NCBI GenBank assembly: GCA_017743475.1
Contig: JAGHYV010000044.1
Location: 1-38,267, forward strand
DNA: 38,267 nt
DNA from: Roseiflexus sp.
GTDB lineage: Bacteria; Chloroflexota; Chloroflexia; Chloroflexales; Roseiflexaceae
Direction: 5' to 3'
Translations under genes and position numbers: made by a program
Notes under the pieces: model-generated
Databases searched by the model: none
Told to the model about the DNA's origin: nothing
What the model saw: only the letters and a program-made list of their open reading frames with translations
Shown here: piece by piece, positions 1 to 8,007 of the stretch
Layout: each line of letters opens with the position of its first letter
Position numbering within the stretch: the stretch's first letter is position 1

Positions 1-102
1 TAGTGGAACTGGATTAAGGCGCGTATGGGGTTTGGAGTAGTGATTGCGTAAGTGGGGGATCTGGACTTGATTTGAACTTTCCTGCCAAGAGATGGAACAC
101 TA

Positions 103-184
103 AGAGCCTATTCGAATAACCCGGCGGAACGCAAGGCGATCACGCTACAAGCAAAGCGGTACACCAGTTTTTCGGATAGGCTCT
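103..184. repeat. MITE-like element with 14-bp imperfect inverted ends
   Basis: The ends AGAGCCTATTCGAA (103-116) and TTCGGATAGGCTCT (171-184) are inverted repeats matching at 13 of 14 positions. They bound an 82-bp non-coding element. Part of its interior (114-149) recurs, reverse-complemented, at 22830-22865 with 32 of 36 bases identical, so this is a dispersed repeat and not a one-off hairpin. The end sequence resembles IS5-family termini as I recall them, and an IS5-family remnant lies at 17.6-18.1 kb. A non-autonomous derivative is an inference. Confidence 0.6.
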
Positions 185-221
185 AATGCAAAAAGGGTAT
201 TTCTAATGCAAAAAGGGTATT
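182..221. repeat. Perfect 20-bp tandem duplication
   Basis: The 20-bp unit beginning TCTAATGCAAAAAGGG occurs twice in direct succession (182-201 and 202-221). It starts within the right inverted end of the adjoining MITE-like element. This could be an insertion-associated duplication or replication slippage. Confidence 0.85.
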
Positions 222-223
222 TC

Positions 224-533
224 ACTACAGAGATGAAGCGTTCGCAGAGGCGGCTTCCATAGTGTGTCACACACACGTATGCATCGTCGTGCCTCCATCG
301 TGATTCGTTTTTGTGACTCTCTGTGCGCTCGGCGTCTCAGTGGTGCGTTTTTGCAGCAAAGTCACAGATTGTACCGGCTGCCAATGGCGCCTGCTTCTGG
401 CTGATGTCCTGCTGGCATGTAAAGAATACCATCGCAATCCAGAATCGAGTGGGGCCTTTCTCTATCCTGGTTCAATCGCAATGCTCCTGAGTCGGCTCTA
501 TCCGAGATCAAAGTTTCTGATCACGCTCTCATG
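224..533. other. Stretch without a convincing gene
   Basis: No convincing gene was found here. Around 316-344 there is a CTCTGTG...CTCAGTGGTG pattern. It is a degraded relative of the CCACAGAG-type intergenic repeat also seen, in the opposite orientation, near 19863-19890. A 73-codon open frame at 313-534 overlaps the next gene by a few bases but has no recognisable family or ribosome binding site. Confidence 0.4.
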
Positions 534-989
534 ATGCTAACAGACGCAGAGTTTCAGGCAATTCTTAACGATCCGACAAAGCGGATAGACGGCGATATTG
601 CGTGGCGAAATGACGAAGACCACTCACCGTCTGTTGAGTTCTATGCCAATGTCATCTCGAATGCCGGTTGGCCTCTGGTTGTATGGGGCAGCTTTAATCC
701 GCTCATTCCAGCCGTATCATATGTGCTTATCTATAAAAATGTTGGAAGAGTGTATGGGATGGATATTGGCAAGGATCATCACAATCCACAATGTGATCAA
801 GTGGGTGAAAAGCACAAGCACCGCTGGACTGAGCGTTTTCGGGATAAAGAGGCGTACGTTCCGCACGATATTACTGCACCCGCCCCAGAGCTGGTCTCAG
901 TATGGCAACAGTTCTGTATCGAGGCGAGATTGAAACATAATGGCAAATTACTAGATCCTCCGCCTCACCAGAAAGAATTACCTCTATGA
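534..989 (+). CDS. Small DUF6978-like hypothetical protein
   Basis: This encodes a soluble protein of about 151 residues. It starts MLTDAEFQ, has a central H-x-NP-x-C...GEKHKHRW segment near residues 82-98, and ends with a W-QQFCIEARL helix. That layout matches my recollection of the DUF6978 family, whose members often lie directly upstream of DUF1828 genes. The family call is probable, not certain. An ATG at 531 immediately precedes the chosen ATG; 534 is preferred because MLT-(D/E)-x-E is the usual family start. The stop overlaps the start of the downstream DUF1828 gene (986) by 4 bp, which implies translational coupling. No catalytic residues or membrane segments are evident, and the function is unknown. 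Confidence 0.6.
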   Translation: MLTDAEFQAILNDPTKRIDGDIAWRNDEDHSPSVEFYANVISNAGWPLVVWGSFNPLIPAVSYVLIYKNVGRVYGMDIGKDHHNPQCDQVGEKHKHRWTERFRDKEAYVPHDITAPAPELVSVWQQFCIEARLKHNGKLLDPPPHQKELPL

Positions 990-1795
990 TTAACGGCAGT
1001 ATCTGTCAGAAACTCGCCGAACAACTTCCTCTGCTTTTCGTGTGTGAAGAACGGGGAGAATATGTTCGCATCAGAACACCGTATCTCTACCCCGATGGGG
1101 ATATCATCGATCTGTTTTGCAAAAAAGAAGGAGATGTGGTCGTTGTCTCAGACCTGGGCGAAACGAGTCGCTGGTTGCGTATGCAAAGCACATCGCCGAA
1201 ACGCACTCCAAAGCAACGGGCATTCATTGAAGATATTTGCCTGAACCATGGGGTAGAGTTCTATAGAGGCATGCTGATGGCGCGTTGCCGTCCAGATGAT
1301 GATCTGTCGAACGTCGTCACTCGGGTGGCTCATGCAGCGCTGCGCATGTCGGACCTCTAGTTCCTTTTGCGCACACAGGCAGTCGAGTCGGTAGCGGATG
1401 AAGTAGCAGAGTTTCTCATTGAGCAGGAGTTTCGTTTTGACCGTCATGTACCGCATGCGGGACGATCAGGACGCATCTGGAAGGTTGATTTTCATGTGCG
1501 AGCAGAGAAACGAAGTTCGCTCGTGTATGTGTTGAGTACTGGTAGTCGATCAGCAGCCGCCCGCGTAGTCAACACTGTCCACATAGCCTTCTATGATCTG
1601 CTGTATCTAAGCGCAGGTCCAGAGGCTTTCCAGTTCATTTCTTTGTTCGATGACCGTATTGATATCTGGAACGAACAGGACTTTCGGCTTGCAGAGCAGG
1701 TTTCAATCCTCGCACGCTGGTCGCAACCGGAGGAGTTTGCCTTCATTTTGCGGGAAGCTCCCCCGTGGAAGCCAGAACCCTTAACAATGTTCTAA
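986..1795 (+). pseudogene. DUF1828-DUF1829 protein interrupted by an in-frame TAG
   Basis: The first part (986-1360, 124 residues) is a DUF1828 domain containing YPDGD-x-IDLF and VSDLGET motifs. The second part (1367-1795) is a DUF1829 domain. The two domains are normally one polypeptide. Here both lie in the same frame, separated only by TAG at 1358-1360 (codon 125 of 270), just after SDL and before FLLRTQ. No frameshift or other stop is present, so the lesion is recent, or the two halves are made separately (TTG at 1367 is a possible weak restart), or the base call is wrong. The pair overlaps the DUF6978-like gene by 4 bp. Biochemical function is unknown; the families are common on accessory DNA. 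Confidence 0.75.
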
Positions 1796-1805
1796 CGAAC
1801 AAGCC

Positions 1806-1834
1806 TTTACGTACTGCTCATGATCGGTTACAAT
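1806..1834 (+). promoter_or_regulatory. Promoter of ssrA
   Basis: TTTACG (1806-1811) and TACAAT (1829-1834) are separated by 17 bp. They resemble a sigma-70 type promoter 12 bp before the mature 5' end of tmRNA, which leaves a short leader to be processed. Confidence 0.6.
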
Positions 1835-1845
1835 ATATCGTGCAA

Positions 1846-2213
1846 GGGGATGATTGGTCTCGACAGGGAAGGATGTCTCAGGTTGCAAGCCGAGCCGCCC
1901 AGTCTCGTTAAAGGGGCAACGGCATAACTGCCAAGACCAACAAAGTTGTCGCCTTTAAGCCGGCGATGGCTCTGGCTGCCTAAACAAACAGCAGCCCGCT
2001 CCCTTGCTCTCACCCCGATGGAGCAAGTCTGAGCGTCAGCAAGTCGGGGTGCTCCCGGCGAATGCCTGCGGCGTCGGGCTAAGGTAAGCAGGATAGCTCA
2101 AAGGTCGCTCTGTTCGTCGTGCGACCGCGAGCGACAGTAAACGACGAACTAAGCTTGTAGACGCCTGAGTCTAACTTTTCTGGACGGGGGTTCGACTCCC
2201 CCCATCTCCACCA
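1846..2213 (+). ncRNA. ssrA: Transfer-messenger RNA (tmRNA)
   Basis: tmRNA rescues stalled ribosomes by adding a degradation tag to the nascent chain. The 5' end GGGGATGATTGGTCTCGAC pairs with CATCTCC near the 3' end to form a 7-bp acceptor stem with one G-U pair. The T arm is GGGGG-TTCGACT-CCCCC, and the CCA end is encoded (2211-2213). The tag frame begins with the resume codon GCC at 1930 and runs to TAA at 1981-1983, giving AKTNKVVAFKPAMALAA, which ends in the expected LAA degron. The gene is one-piece (about 368 nt), not permuted. Its immediate upstream neighbour is an accessory module; tmRNA genes are frequent integration sites, although the att site is usually at the 3' end. Confidence 0.97.
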
Positions 2214-2220
2214 AACAGTA

Positions 2221-2248
2221 ACGCCTGGAGGTTCCTCCAGGCGTTTTG
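2221..2248 (+). terminator. Intrinsic terminator of ssrA
   Basis: An 11-bp perfect inverted repeat, ACGCCTGGAGG (2221-2231) and CCTCCAGGCGT (2234-2244), is followed by a short T run. It begins 7 bp after the tmRNA CCA. Confidence 0.85.
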
Positions 2249-2382
2249 CTTAAGATTCTTTGCTGTTCATCTTTCGACGGAAGTGCAGTCTACCGCTCCC
2301 ATCTCTTCTTTACTGGCGATTTATGCCTAAAATGTCGTCGAGAAAATCGCTGCCGTTTGATACCGGCATAGTTGGGTCGGCA

Positions 2383-3861
2383 TTACCTCATGATCACTGG
2401 CAGAAACGTACCGTTGCTAACTGTAACCCTCGCAAGCAATCGGTTATACCCGGTCGCGGGTTCCCACACCCCCTCATTTGCTAGGCGAATGCTGTATTCG
2501 GGGCGCGTGTTCAGTGTTGGCGCCGGATCGGGCAAATTGAGCAATACATCGTAATCGCCAGATGCCAGGCTCATCGGGAGTTGTGCCGTCAGCGTGAGAG
2601 TCTTTGTCTCGCCGGGTCCGGGTAGAACCAGGCGAATATCACTCTGGCCGACACGGATACGTGTGACTGCTCCACTGACGGTGTGACGCAGAACGAGTTC
2701 GAGATTGCGCGGATTGTATGGACGCGCAAAGCCCTCGTTAGTCATCCGCACAGTGACGGAGAACGGCGCACCAGACATTGCGTTGAACGGAATGATAGCA
2801 TCGATCAGATGGAAGCGATACCCCAGACGACGTGCAATCTCTGCATAGCATCCCTCGTCCGTCCAGCGCTGAAGAACGCCTGGGTGGTATCCGGAATTGA
2901 TCGTGCTCCAGCGCATCATTGCCAGTTCGTTTAGCGCATTTGTGCAGCCAATGTAGGGTTGTGCATCTTCGCCATCGCTACAGGTTTCGCCGCCTTGCGG
3001 CAGGAAGAGATTGTCTTGTTGAAGAAACCGTTTTTGTCTGGCAATGGTCTCATCATCTGAGGGCCAGTATGTGCCCCGATCATTGCGTGAGGCGAGCAGA
3101 CAATCGTTATGTGCGCCAAGACGGGCTTTTGGCGTGTTGCGATACGCCTCCTGTGCTGTGAGCGGCGTCTCGTCACCGGTCAACTGCTGTTTATAGCGTG
3201 GTGTCCGCACAGCAACTGCGCGCTCTGGAGGCAGTGCTGTGAGTAACCTGTCGACAATTGTGCGCGTATTTGCGTTAACGCCGCTCGGGCCGATCAGGTT
3301 GTTGGTCGAATTATGCCACTCGCCCCAGGCGCCAATGAAGCCAGCCTCCATAAATGCAATAACATCGACATTGCGCCGGATTACTGGCGCAAGTTGATCA
3401 ATGTGCTGCACGACCCGGTCCAGCGGCGCGTCTGGTTCGCCTATGCCGAAGTTGTAGGAGAAGCGCAGGACGATCTTGACGCCTGCCTCGCGCGCTGTAG
3501 TAAAATCGTCTTGCAAATAGTCGATGACCGACTGTGGAAGCGGTTGGTTGCGGTACGGTTCGAGCAAATAATAGGTTCGCACTATTGACATTCCTCGACT
3601 GCGCGCGCGAATAAGGTCTTCCTTCTTCAGGGGAATGCGTTCACCATTTCGCCAGATGGGGGCGCGCTGGATGTAGAAGCCGCGCTCCGGGTTAGGAAAG
3701 TTTGCTGTGCTCGTCTGGTAAGTGATGGTTCGCTGTCCCGTTGCTGCTGCACGATGCTCTGAACACGTAGATACAACGAGCAGTAGTCCGGTGACAATCA
3801 GCAACCTCATCATCCACATCCACCAAGTGGGCTGTCCGGCTTGAGCAAGGAAGTAAACCAT
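2383..3861 (-). CDS. Secreted DUF4874/DUF4832 protein
   Basis: This encodes a protein of about 492 residues. It has an N-terminal hydrophobic stretch (roughly residues 17-33) ending STCSE, which is a possible but non-ideal lipobox. A DUF4874-like glycosidase-type barrel follows, with NPERGFY near residue 57, RTYYLLEPYR, and F-x-EAGFIGAWGEWH near residue 190. The C-terminal part resembles DUF4832 (HNDCLLAS, GGETC, INSGYHPGVLQRW). Beyond about residue 370 there is a beta-rich CARDB/Ig-like tail. An alternative start is Met17-18 (MMRLLIVTG), immediately before the hydrophobic core. The family is thought to act on carbohydrates, but no substrate is known. The gene stands alone, with its 3' end facing ssrA. 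Confidence 0.8.
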   Translation of the reverse strand: MVYFLAQAGQPTWWMWMMRLLIVTGLLLVVSTCSEHRAAATGQRTITYQTSTANFPNPERGFYIQRAPIWRNGERIPLKKEDLIRARSRGMSIVRTYYLLEPYRNQPLPQSVIDYLQDDFTTAREAGVKIVLRFSYNFGIGEPDAPLDRVVQHIDQLAPVIRRNVDVIAFMEAGFIGAWGEWHNSTNNLIGPSGVNANTRTIVDRLLTALPPERAVAVRTPRYKQQLTGDETPLTAQEAYRNTPKARLGAHNDCLLASRNDRGTYWPSDDETIARQKRFLQQDNLFLPQGGETCSDGEDAQPYIGCTNALNELAMMRWSTINSGYHPGVLQRWTDEGCYAEIARRLGYRFHLIDAIIPFNAMSGAPFSVTVRMTNEGFARPYNPRNLELVLRHTVSGAVTRIRVGQSDIRLVLPGPGETKTLTLTAQLPMSLASGDYDVLLNLPDPAPTLNTRPEYSIRLANEGVWEPATGYNRLLARVTVSNGTFLPVIMR

Positions 3862-4199
3862 CGTTATTTATGAGAATATGAACCGGTACTCGCCTATAGC
3901 CATAAGGCTAATAGAGATTGCGAACTTAATTCGGTATTCACCTTTTGCCGTGGGTCTGAAGCCCTCAGCCATCCAAGGCGAAGCCCGCGTGCGCGAGCTA
4001 GAGCAGATTATTTATTCATTCATAGACCATGAGCCCCCGGCTATGCGGAGCAAAGCTCCCGCCTGTGCGGGCTAGAGCGAAATAATCAAAAACCATCAGA
4101 TTGGAAAGTAGCCAATATAGAACTTACGCTCTATCCCATCGTAGCACTATGGTGTTTACTGAGACAGGGTTACAGCACGACAATCTGCTCACAGCTCAA
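3862..4199. repeat. Gene-free stretch with a degenerate direct repeat
   Basis: No gene is supported here. Two imperfect direct copies of a 'GCCCGCGTGCGCGAGCTAGAGC...' type unit followed by ATTATT or AATAAT lie at about 3980-4014 and 4052-4087. The A/T-rich ends of both copies suggest a small decayed duplication. A 65-codon open frame across the first copy is composed of this repeat and is not credible. Confidence 0.45.
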
Positions 4200-4640
4200 C
4201 TACTGCTCACTCTTCGCTTCGCGTGGCGCTCCGCTGCTCAATGGTGCCACCTCGATCGGAATATCGGTGTCGCGAAGCAGTTGGGTGACAATGTCGCCGC
4301 TGATCCAATGCCACCAGGTGCGCGAGCGCGGTTTGCCGACGATAATGCGCTGTACGCCATGATCGTGGGCATAGCGGAGAATCGAGTCAACCACACGGTG
4401 ACTATCGATGACAGTAACGTGCGCGCCCAGGTCGCGCGCCAGACGCAGGTTGCGCTCTAGTTGCTGCGCGGCGTGCGCCGGGCGTCGGGTGGCAGCTCCC
4501 GGCGGTTCGACATGCAGCGCCAGCAATTCCGCGCCAAGTTCCACCCCTACGCGCGCTGCGTACCGGATAACCGCCTGTGATTGCACTTCTTCGCTGATAC
4601 ACACCAGAATGCGTACTGGCGTAGAACGTTGATCGGTCAC
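4200..4640 (-). CDS. KdpD-type universal stress protein domain protein
   Basis: This encodes a 146-residue single-domain UspA-fold protein. The beta-1 strand (RILVCISE, residues 10-17), the VTVIDSHRVVDSIL segment and the nucleotide-loop region VGKPRSRTWWHWISGD (101-116) match the USP domain found inside KdpD sensor kinases more than classical UspA. It begins with GTG at 4638-4640, 20 bp after the stop of the P-type ATPase homologue, so the two are almost certainly co-transcribed. A stand-alone USP of this type probably binds ATP or cyclic nucleotide and could regulate its membrane partner; this is inference. It is the last gene of the long minus-strand nuo transcription unit. Confidence 0.85.
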   Translation of the reverse strand: MTDQRSTPVRILVCISEEVQSQAVIRYAARVGVELGAELLALHVEPPGAATRRPAHAAQQLERNLRLARDLGAHVTVIDSHRVVDSILRYAHDHGVQRIIVGKPRSRTWWHWISGDIVTQLLRDTDIPIEVAPLSSGAPREAKSEQ

Positions 4641-4660
4641 AGATCACTCACCATGCTTCT

Positions 4661-7450
4661 TCAAAATGCAAACTGCACTGCCTGATTGCGGCGTTGCCAC
4701 CATTTGAAGATTTCGTCCGCAAACAGCATAATGATTGGAAAGCATGTCAGCATCACCCAGTGCTCCGGCTGTGGCGGCACGAAGTTGAACAGCGTCGCCA
4801 AAGGCTTGATATAGACCAGCGCCAGCATCAAGACAACTGAGAGCAACGTTCCAACCACCAGCGCCCGGTTCGTGAACAGACCGATCCGGAAGATTGAAGT
4901 CCGGCGCGTCCGGCTGGCGAATGCTACACCTACCTGCGCCATCACAATCGCCATGTAGGTCAGGGTCGTCGCCTGGGCATAGAGCTCGCCGCTGCTCTCC
5001 ATCGGCATGCCGGGGCGCCATCCGGCGCTCCAGTACACCGTGAAAAACGCCAGTAACGCCAGTGCGCCTTCCAGCACGCCGAGAACTGCAAATGTGCGTA
5101 GTAATGTCTCGCGATCAAGGAGCGGTGCGGTGCGTGAGCGGGGAGGTTGCTCCAGAACGCCCGGTTCGGGCGGTTCGGTGCTTAGGGCGACCGACGGCAG
5201 CAGTTCAGTGCCGACATCGATAGCCAGCACCTGGAGCACGGTTAGCGGCAGCGGGGCGCCGATAATGACGCTCACGACGATGACAGCGGCTTCGGCGACA
5301 TTATGCGCAAAAACGTAGGCAGCGAGTTTCTGGATGTTGGCGAAGATGGCGCGTCCCTCTTCGATAGCCAGCAGCAGACCGGCAGGATGTTGCGCATTGA
5401 GCACGATGTCGGCAGCAGCCAGGGCAACTGCCGTTCCCGACGCGCTGACAACCACACCGATCTCCGCCTGTCGCAGTGCGGGTGCATCATTAATGCTGTC
5501 GCCTAAAAAAGCGACAATTTCGCCACGTTGCTGCAGCGCTTCGACGATTCGGCGCTTGTGGGTTGCATCCAGTTGCGCAAAAATGACGTCCTCCAGCGGT
5601 GCAAGGATCAATCCAAGGTTGGCGCTACTCATAGCATCAAGATCCGCACCAGTGACGATCTGGACATGCGGCGCGTCGATCAGCCCGACCCGCCGCGCAA
5701 TTGCTTCGGCAGTTAGTCCATATGCGCCGGTCACGATAATGACGCGAATGCCAGCCTTGCGGCATCCCTCGATTAGTTGCACCACTTCTGGTTGTGGCGG
5801 CTCCTGAAGTGTGGCAAATCCGAGAAAGGTGAGATCACGTTCAATGTCACGTGCGCGCCACATAATCCCTTCGAGCGGCTCTTCGACGGAGCGTGTGGCA
5901 AACGCGACGACTCGCTGACCCTTGCGGGCATACTCATCGATGGCGTGCTCGATCTCCCGTCTCATCGTTTCGTCTAGGTCTCGGACGACGCCACGATACT
6001 GGATGCGGACGCAGATTGAAAGCACGGCGCGACCTGTTCCGCGCACATACGCCATTAGTTCGCGTTTCCCATCGCGCTCGATGGCAACCACCGCGCTGCC
6101 AAGTTGCCGGCGTGGTTCGTAGGGGAAACTCTGCAAACGGACGATGTGGTGACCAAGTGATGCTTCATTGATACCGCCACGCGCCGCAGTCGCCAGTAGC
6201 GCCCCTTCCAGCGGATCACCGACAACGTACCAGTCGGGGTGGCTTGCGTCGGGCGGCATCAGACGCGAGTTGCTGCACAGCACTGCAGCGCGCAGAACTG
6301 CGGTCAGATCGGGTTCGGATGCAACCCGTATCAGGGCGCGTTCGTACAGAAATGCGCCTTCTGGACGGTAATCACTGCCAGTTGTGGTATAGACGCGCCC
6401 GCCAGCCCAGATGGCGCTGACAGTGGGGATTGTGCTGGTCAACGTCTCGATGCGATTGGCGCACAGCACGGTCGCTGAACTCAAACTTTCGACACCTGCT
6501 AGTCGTCGAACCAGCACCCCATACCGCGCCAGTCGTCGGCGCGCCAGCGCCAGCGCCAGGGTAACTGTCGGCAGCAATCCTTCCGGCACAAAGGCGACGA
6601 TCATTCCAATAGCGAAGATGATGCCAGCTTGAATGGTGAATTGTTGCCCCAGAACGGTCAGCAGGAAGGCGCCAATACCGGCGATGATCGCCACGCGGGT
6701 GATGGTAGCAGCCAGCGTGTTCAATGCTTGTCCCAGCGGGCTTGGTTCTGCGCGGAGCGCCGCCGTGCTCTCTGCAATAGTGCCAAGCAAAGTTTGCATA
6801 CCGGTATGAATGGCGACCAGGCTGCCTTGCCCCTCGAACACGACAGTCCCCGCCAGCAGAATGTTTGGTCGCTCCACCAGCGCCAGCGTCGGATCGGGCA
6901 TTGCCCCCGCCACCTTGGTTACTGGCGCCGCGTTGCCAGTCAACGCTGTTTGCTTGACCCGTAACCCCTCGCTGGAGATCAGGTAGCCGTCGGCAACAAC
7001 CACCGTTCCCGGTTTCAATGGCAGAATATCACCGGGGACGACATCCGTCGTTGGGATCTGGCGTACCTGGCCGGCACGGCGCACATACGCGGTGGCAGGC
7101 AACAACTTACGGAGCGCAGCGATAGCGCGTTCAGCCAGATATTCCTGCCATGCAGTGAAAATGCCGTTGAGGAACGCGACTGCAAGGATGACCAACCCGA
7201 TCACTGGCGTGTCGCTGAGGAATGCCAGCAACCCGGCGATCAGCAGGATCAACGAGATCCAGTTGGCGAACGAGGCAGCCAGACGGCGAAACGTAGAAAT
7301 CGGCAACGTGTCGGCAATTGCATTCGGTCCGTAGCGTTCACGGCGTTTGCGCGCCTCCGCTTCATCGAGGCCATGGGGAGCGGTCTGCATCGCAGCGCAG
7401 ACTTCAAGCGGCGACATTGCCGCAAGCTGATCCAGCGAGTGGTCCGACAC
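4661..7450 (-). CDS. P2-type ATPase homologue with degenerate catalytic motifs (pseudoenzyme candidate)
   Basis: This encodes a full-length P2-family cation pump homologue of 929 residues. It has an N-terminal cation-ATPase domain, an actuator domain, a HAD-like P domain and about ten membrane segments. The hallmark motifs are altered. DKTGTLT is NRIETLT (residues 332-338), so the phosphorylated Asp is Asn (codon AAT at 6455-6457). TGES is TGNA (171-174). KGAPE is RGTGR. TGD is TGA (574-576). DPPR is EPPQ. GDGxND is GDSIND (650-655). Membrane motifs are retained: PEGL (289-292), N-x-x-E in TM5 and the EPPEP segment after TM6. The frame is intact over 2.8 kb. The GTG start at 7450 has GAGGAG four bases upstream and lies 19 bp after nuoE. 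It probably binds ions or acts as a regulator but should not cycle as a pump. Confidence 0.9.
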   Translation of the reverse strand: MSDHSLDQLAAMSPLEVCAAMQTAPHGLDEAEARKRRERYGPNAIADTLPISTFRRLAASFANWISLILLIAGLLAFLSDTPVIGLVILAVAFLNGIFTAWQEYLAERAIAALRKLLPATAYVRRAGQVRQIPTTDVVPGDILPLKPGTVVVADGYLISSEGLRVKQTALTGNAAPVTKVAGAMPDPTLALVERPNILLAGTVVFEGQGSLVAIHTGMQTLLGTIAESTAALRAEPSPLGQALNTLAATITRVAIIAGIGAFLLTVLGQQFTIQAGIIFAIGMIVAFVPEGLLPTVTLALALARRRLARYGVLVRRLAGVESLSSATVLCANRIETLTSTIPTVSAIWAGGRVYTTTGSDYRPEGAFLYERALIRVASEPDLTAVLRAAVLCSNSRLMPPDASHPDWYVVGDPLEGALLATAARGGINEASLGHHIVRLQSFPYEPRRQLGSAVVAIERDGKRELMAYVRGTGRAVLSICVRIQYRGVVRDLDETMRREIEHAIDEYARKGQRVVAFATRSVEEPLEGIMWRARDIERDLTFLGFATLQEPPQPEVVQLIEGCRKAGIRVIIVTGAYGLTAEAIARRVGLIDAPHVQIVTGADLDAMSSANLGLILAPLEDVIFAQLDATHKRRIVEALQQRGEIVAFLGDSINDAPALRQAEIGVVVSASGTAVALAAADIVLNAQHPAGLLLAIEEGRAIFANIQKLAAYVFAHNVAEAAVIVVSVIIGAPLPLTVLQVLAIDVGTELLPSVALSTEPPEPGVLEQPPRSRTAPLLDRETLLRTFAVLGVLEGALALLAFFTVYWSAGWRPGMPMESSGELYAQATTLTYMAIVMAQVGVAFASRTRRTSIFRIGLFTNRALVVGTLLSVVLMLALVYIKPLATLFNFVPPQPEHWVMLTCFPIIMLFADEIFKWWQRRNQAVQFAF

Positions 7451-7469
7451 GACGCTCCTCGCGCACAGA

Positions 7470-7994
7470 TTACCGGTCTGCGTAGCGCCCTGAAATGCTG
7501 AGTTGCTCGCCAGACTCTGTACGCTGGCGGAGCATCGCCAGCACCTCTTCAACCTTCTCTGGCGTTGTCAGGTCGTGGTAATACTCCAGATTTGCCTGTA
7601 ACACCGGCGCATGATCACAGTCTGCCAGGCACTTGACCCGTTGCAGGGTGAACATGCCATCAGGTGTCGTCTGGTCAACGCCGATGCCCAGTTTTGCCTG
7701 GAGCGTGGCGATCAGTTCCTCGGCGCCGCAGAACGCACACGGGACATCATCACACACCTGGATCACCCATTTGCCCACCGGTTGCTTGTACAGGAGCGAG
7801 TAGAACCCGGCGACCTCAAACACGTCGGTTGGTGGCATGCCAAGCAGTTCGGCCACTTCGCGCATGACCGCTTCGGTCAGGTAGCCATACTCGTCCTGTG
7901 CGATGAAGAGCAATGGGAGCACCGCACTTGGCTTGTGCGGATAGCGCGCAATGATTGCTTCAATCTCGGCGCCATGCTTTTCGATCAATGACAT
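7470..7994 (-). CDS. nuoE: NADH-quinone oxidoreductase subunit E
   Basis: This is the 24-kDa thioredoxin-like subunit of complex I, which carries the N1a 2Fe-2S cluster beside the NADH site. It has 174 residues, within the family range. Cluster ligands are C81-x4-C86 (VCDDVPC) and C122-x3-C126 (KCLADC). GFYSLL and an N-terminal helical bundle are typical. ATG at 7994 is chosen because a longer frame (to 8048) would overlap nuoD by 41 bp; from 7994 the gap is 13 bp. The usual next gene, nuoF, is absent: a P-type ATPase homologue follows after 19 bp. Confidence 0.95.
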   Translation of the reverse strand: MSLIEKHGAEIEAIIARYPHKPSAVLPLLFIAQDEYGYLTEAVMREVAELLGMPPTDVFEVAGFYSLLYKQPVGKWVIQVCDDVPCAFCGAEELIATLQAKLGIGVDQTTPDGMFTLQRVKCLADCDHAPVLQANLEYYHDLTTPEKVEEVLAMLRQRTESGEQLSISGRYADR

Positions 7995-8007
7995 ACCGAA
8001 TCTCGTT

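Noticed and set aside
313-534. 73-codon open frame before the DUF6978-like gene
   Set aside because: No ribosome binding site, no family, and it covers a CCACAGAG-type intergenic repeat.
1358-1360. TAG read as pyrrolysine or other recoded residue
   Set aside because: No nearby pyl genes or recoding structure, and normal genes here end in TAG; nonsense or sequencing error is simpler.
1846-2213. tmRNA 3' end as an att site of an integrated element
   Set aside because: No direct repeat of the 3' end and no integrase gene were found in the window.
3878-4075. 65-codon open frame
   Set aside because: Composed of a degenerate direct repeat with no recognisable protein features.
5334-5807. 157-codon frame opposite the P-type ATPase homologue
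   Set aside because: Antisense shadow of a long intact gene; composition follows the opposite frame.
6455-6457. Motif loss in the ATPase caused by a local frameshift
   Set aside because: The surrounding residues (SSATVLCA before, ETLTS after) stay in register with the family, so it is substitution and not a frameshift.
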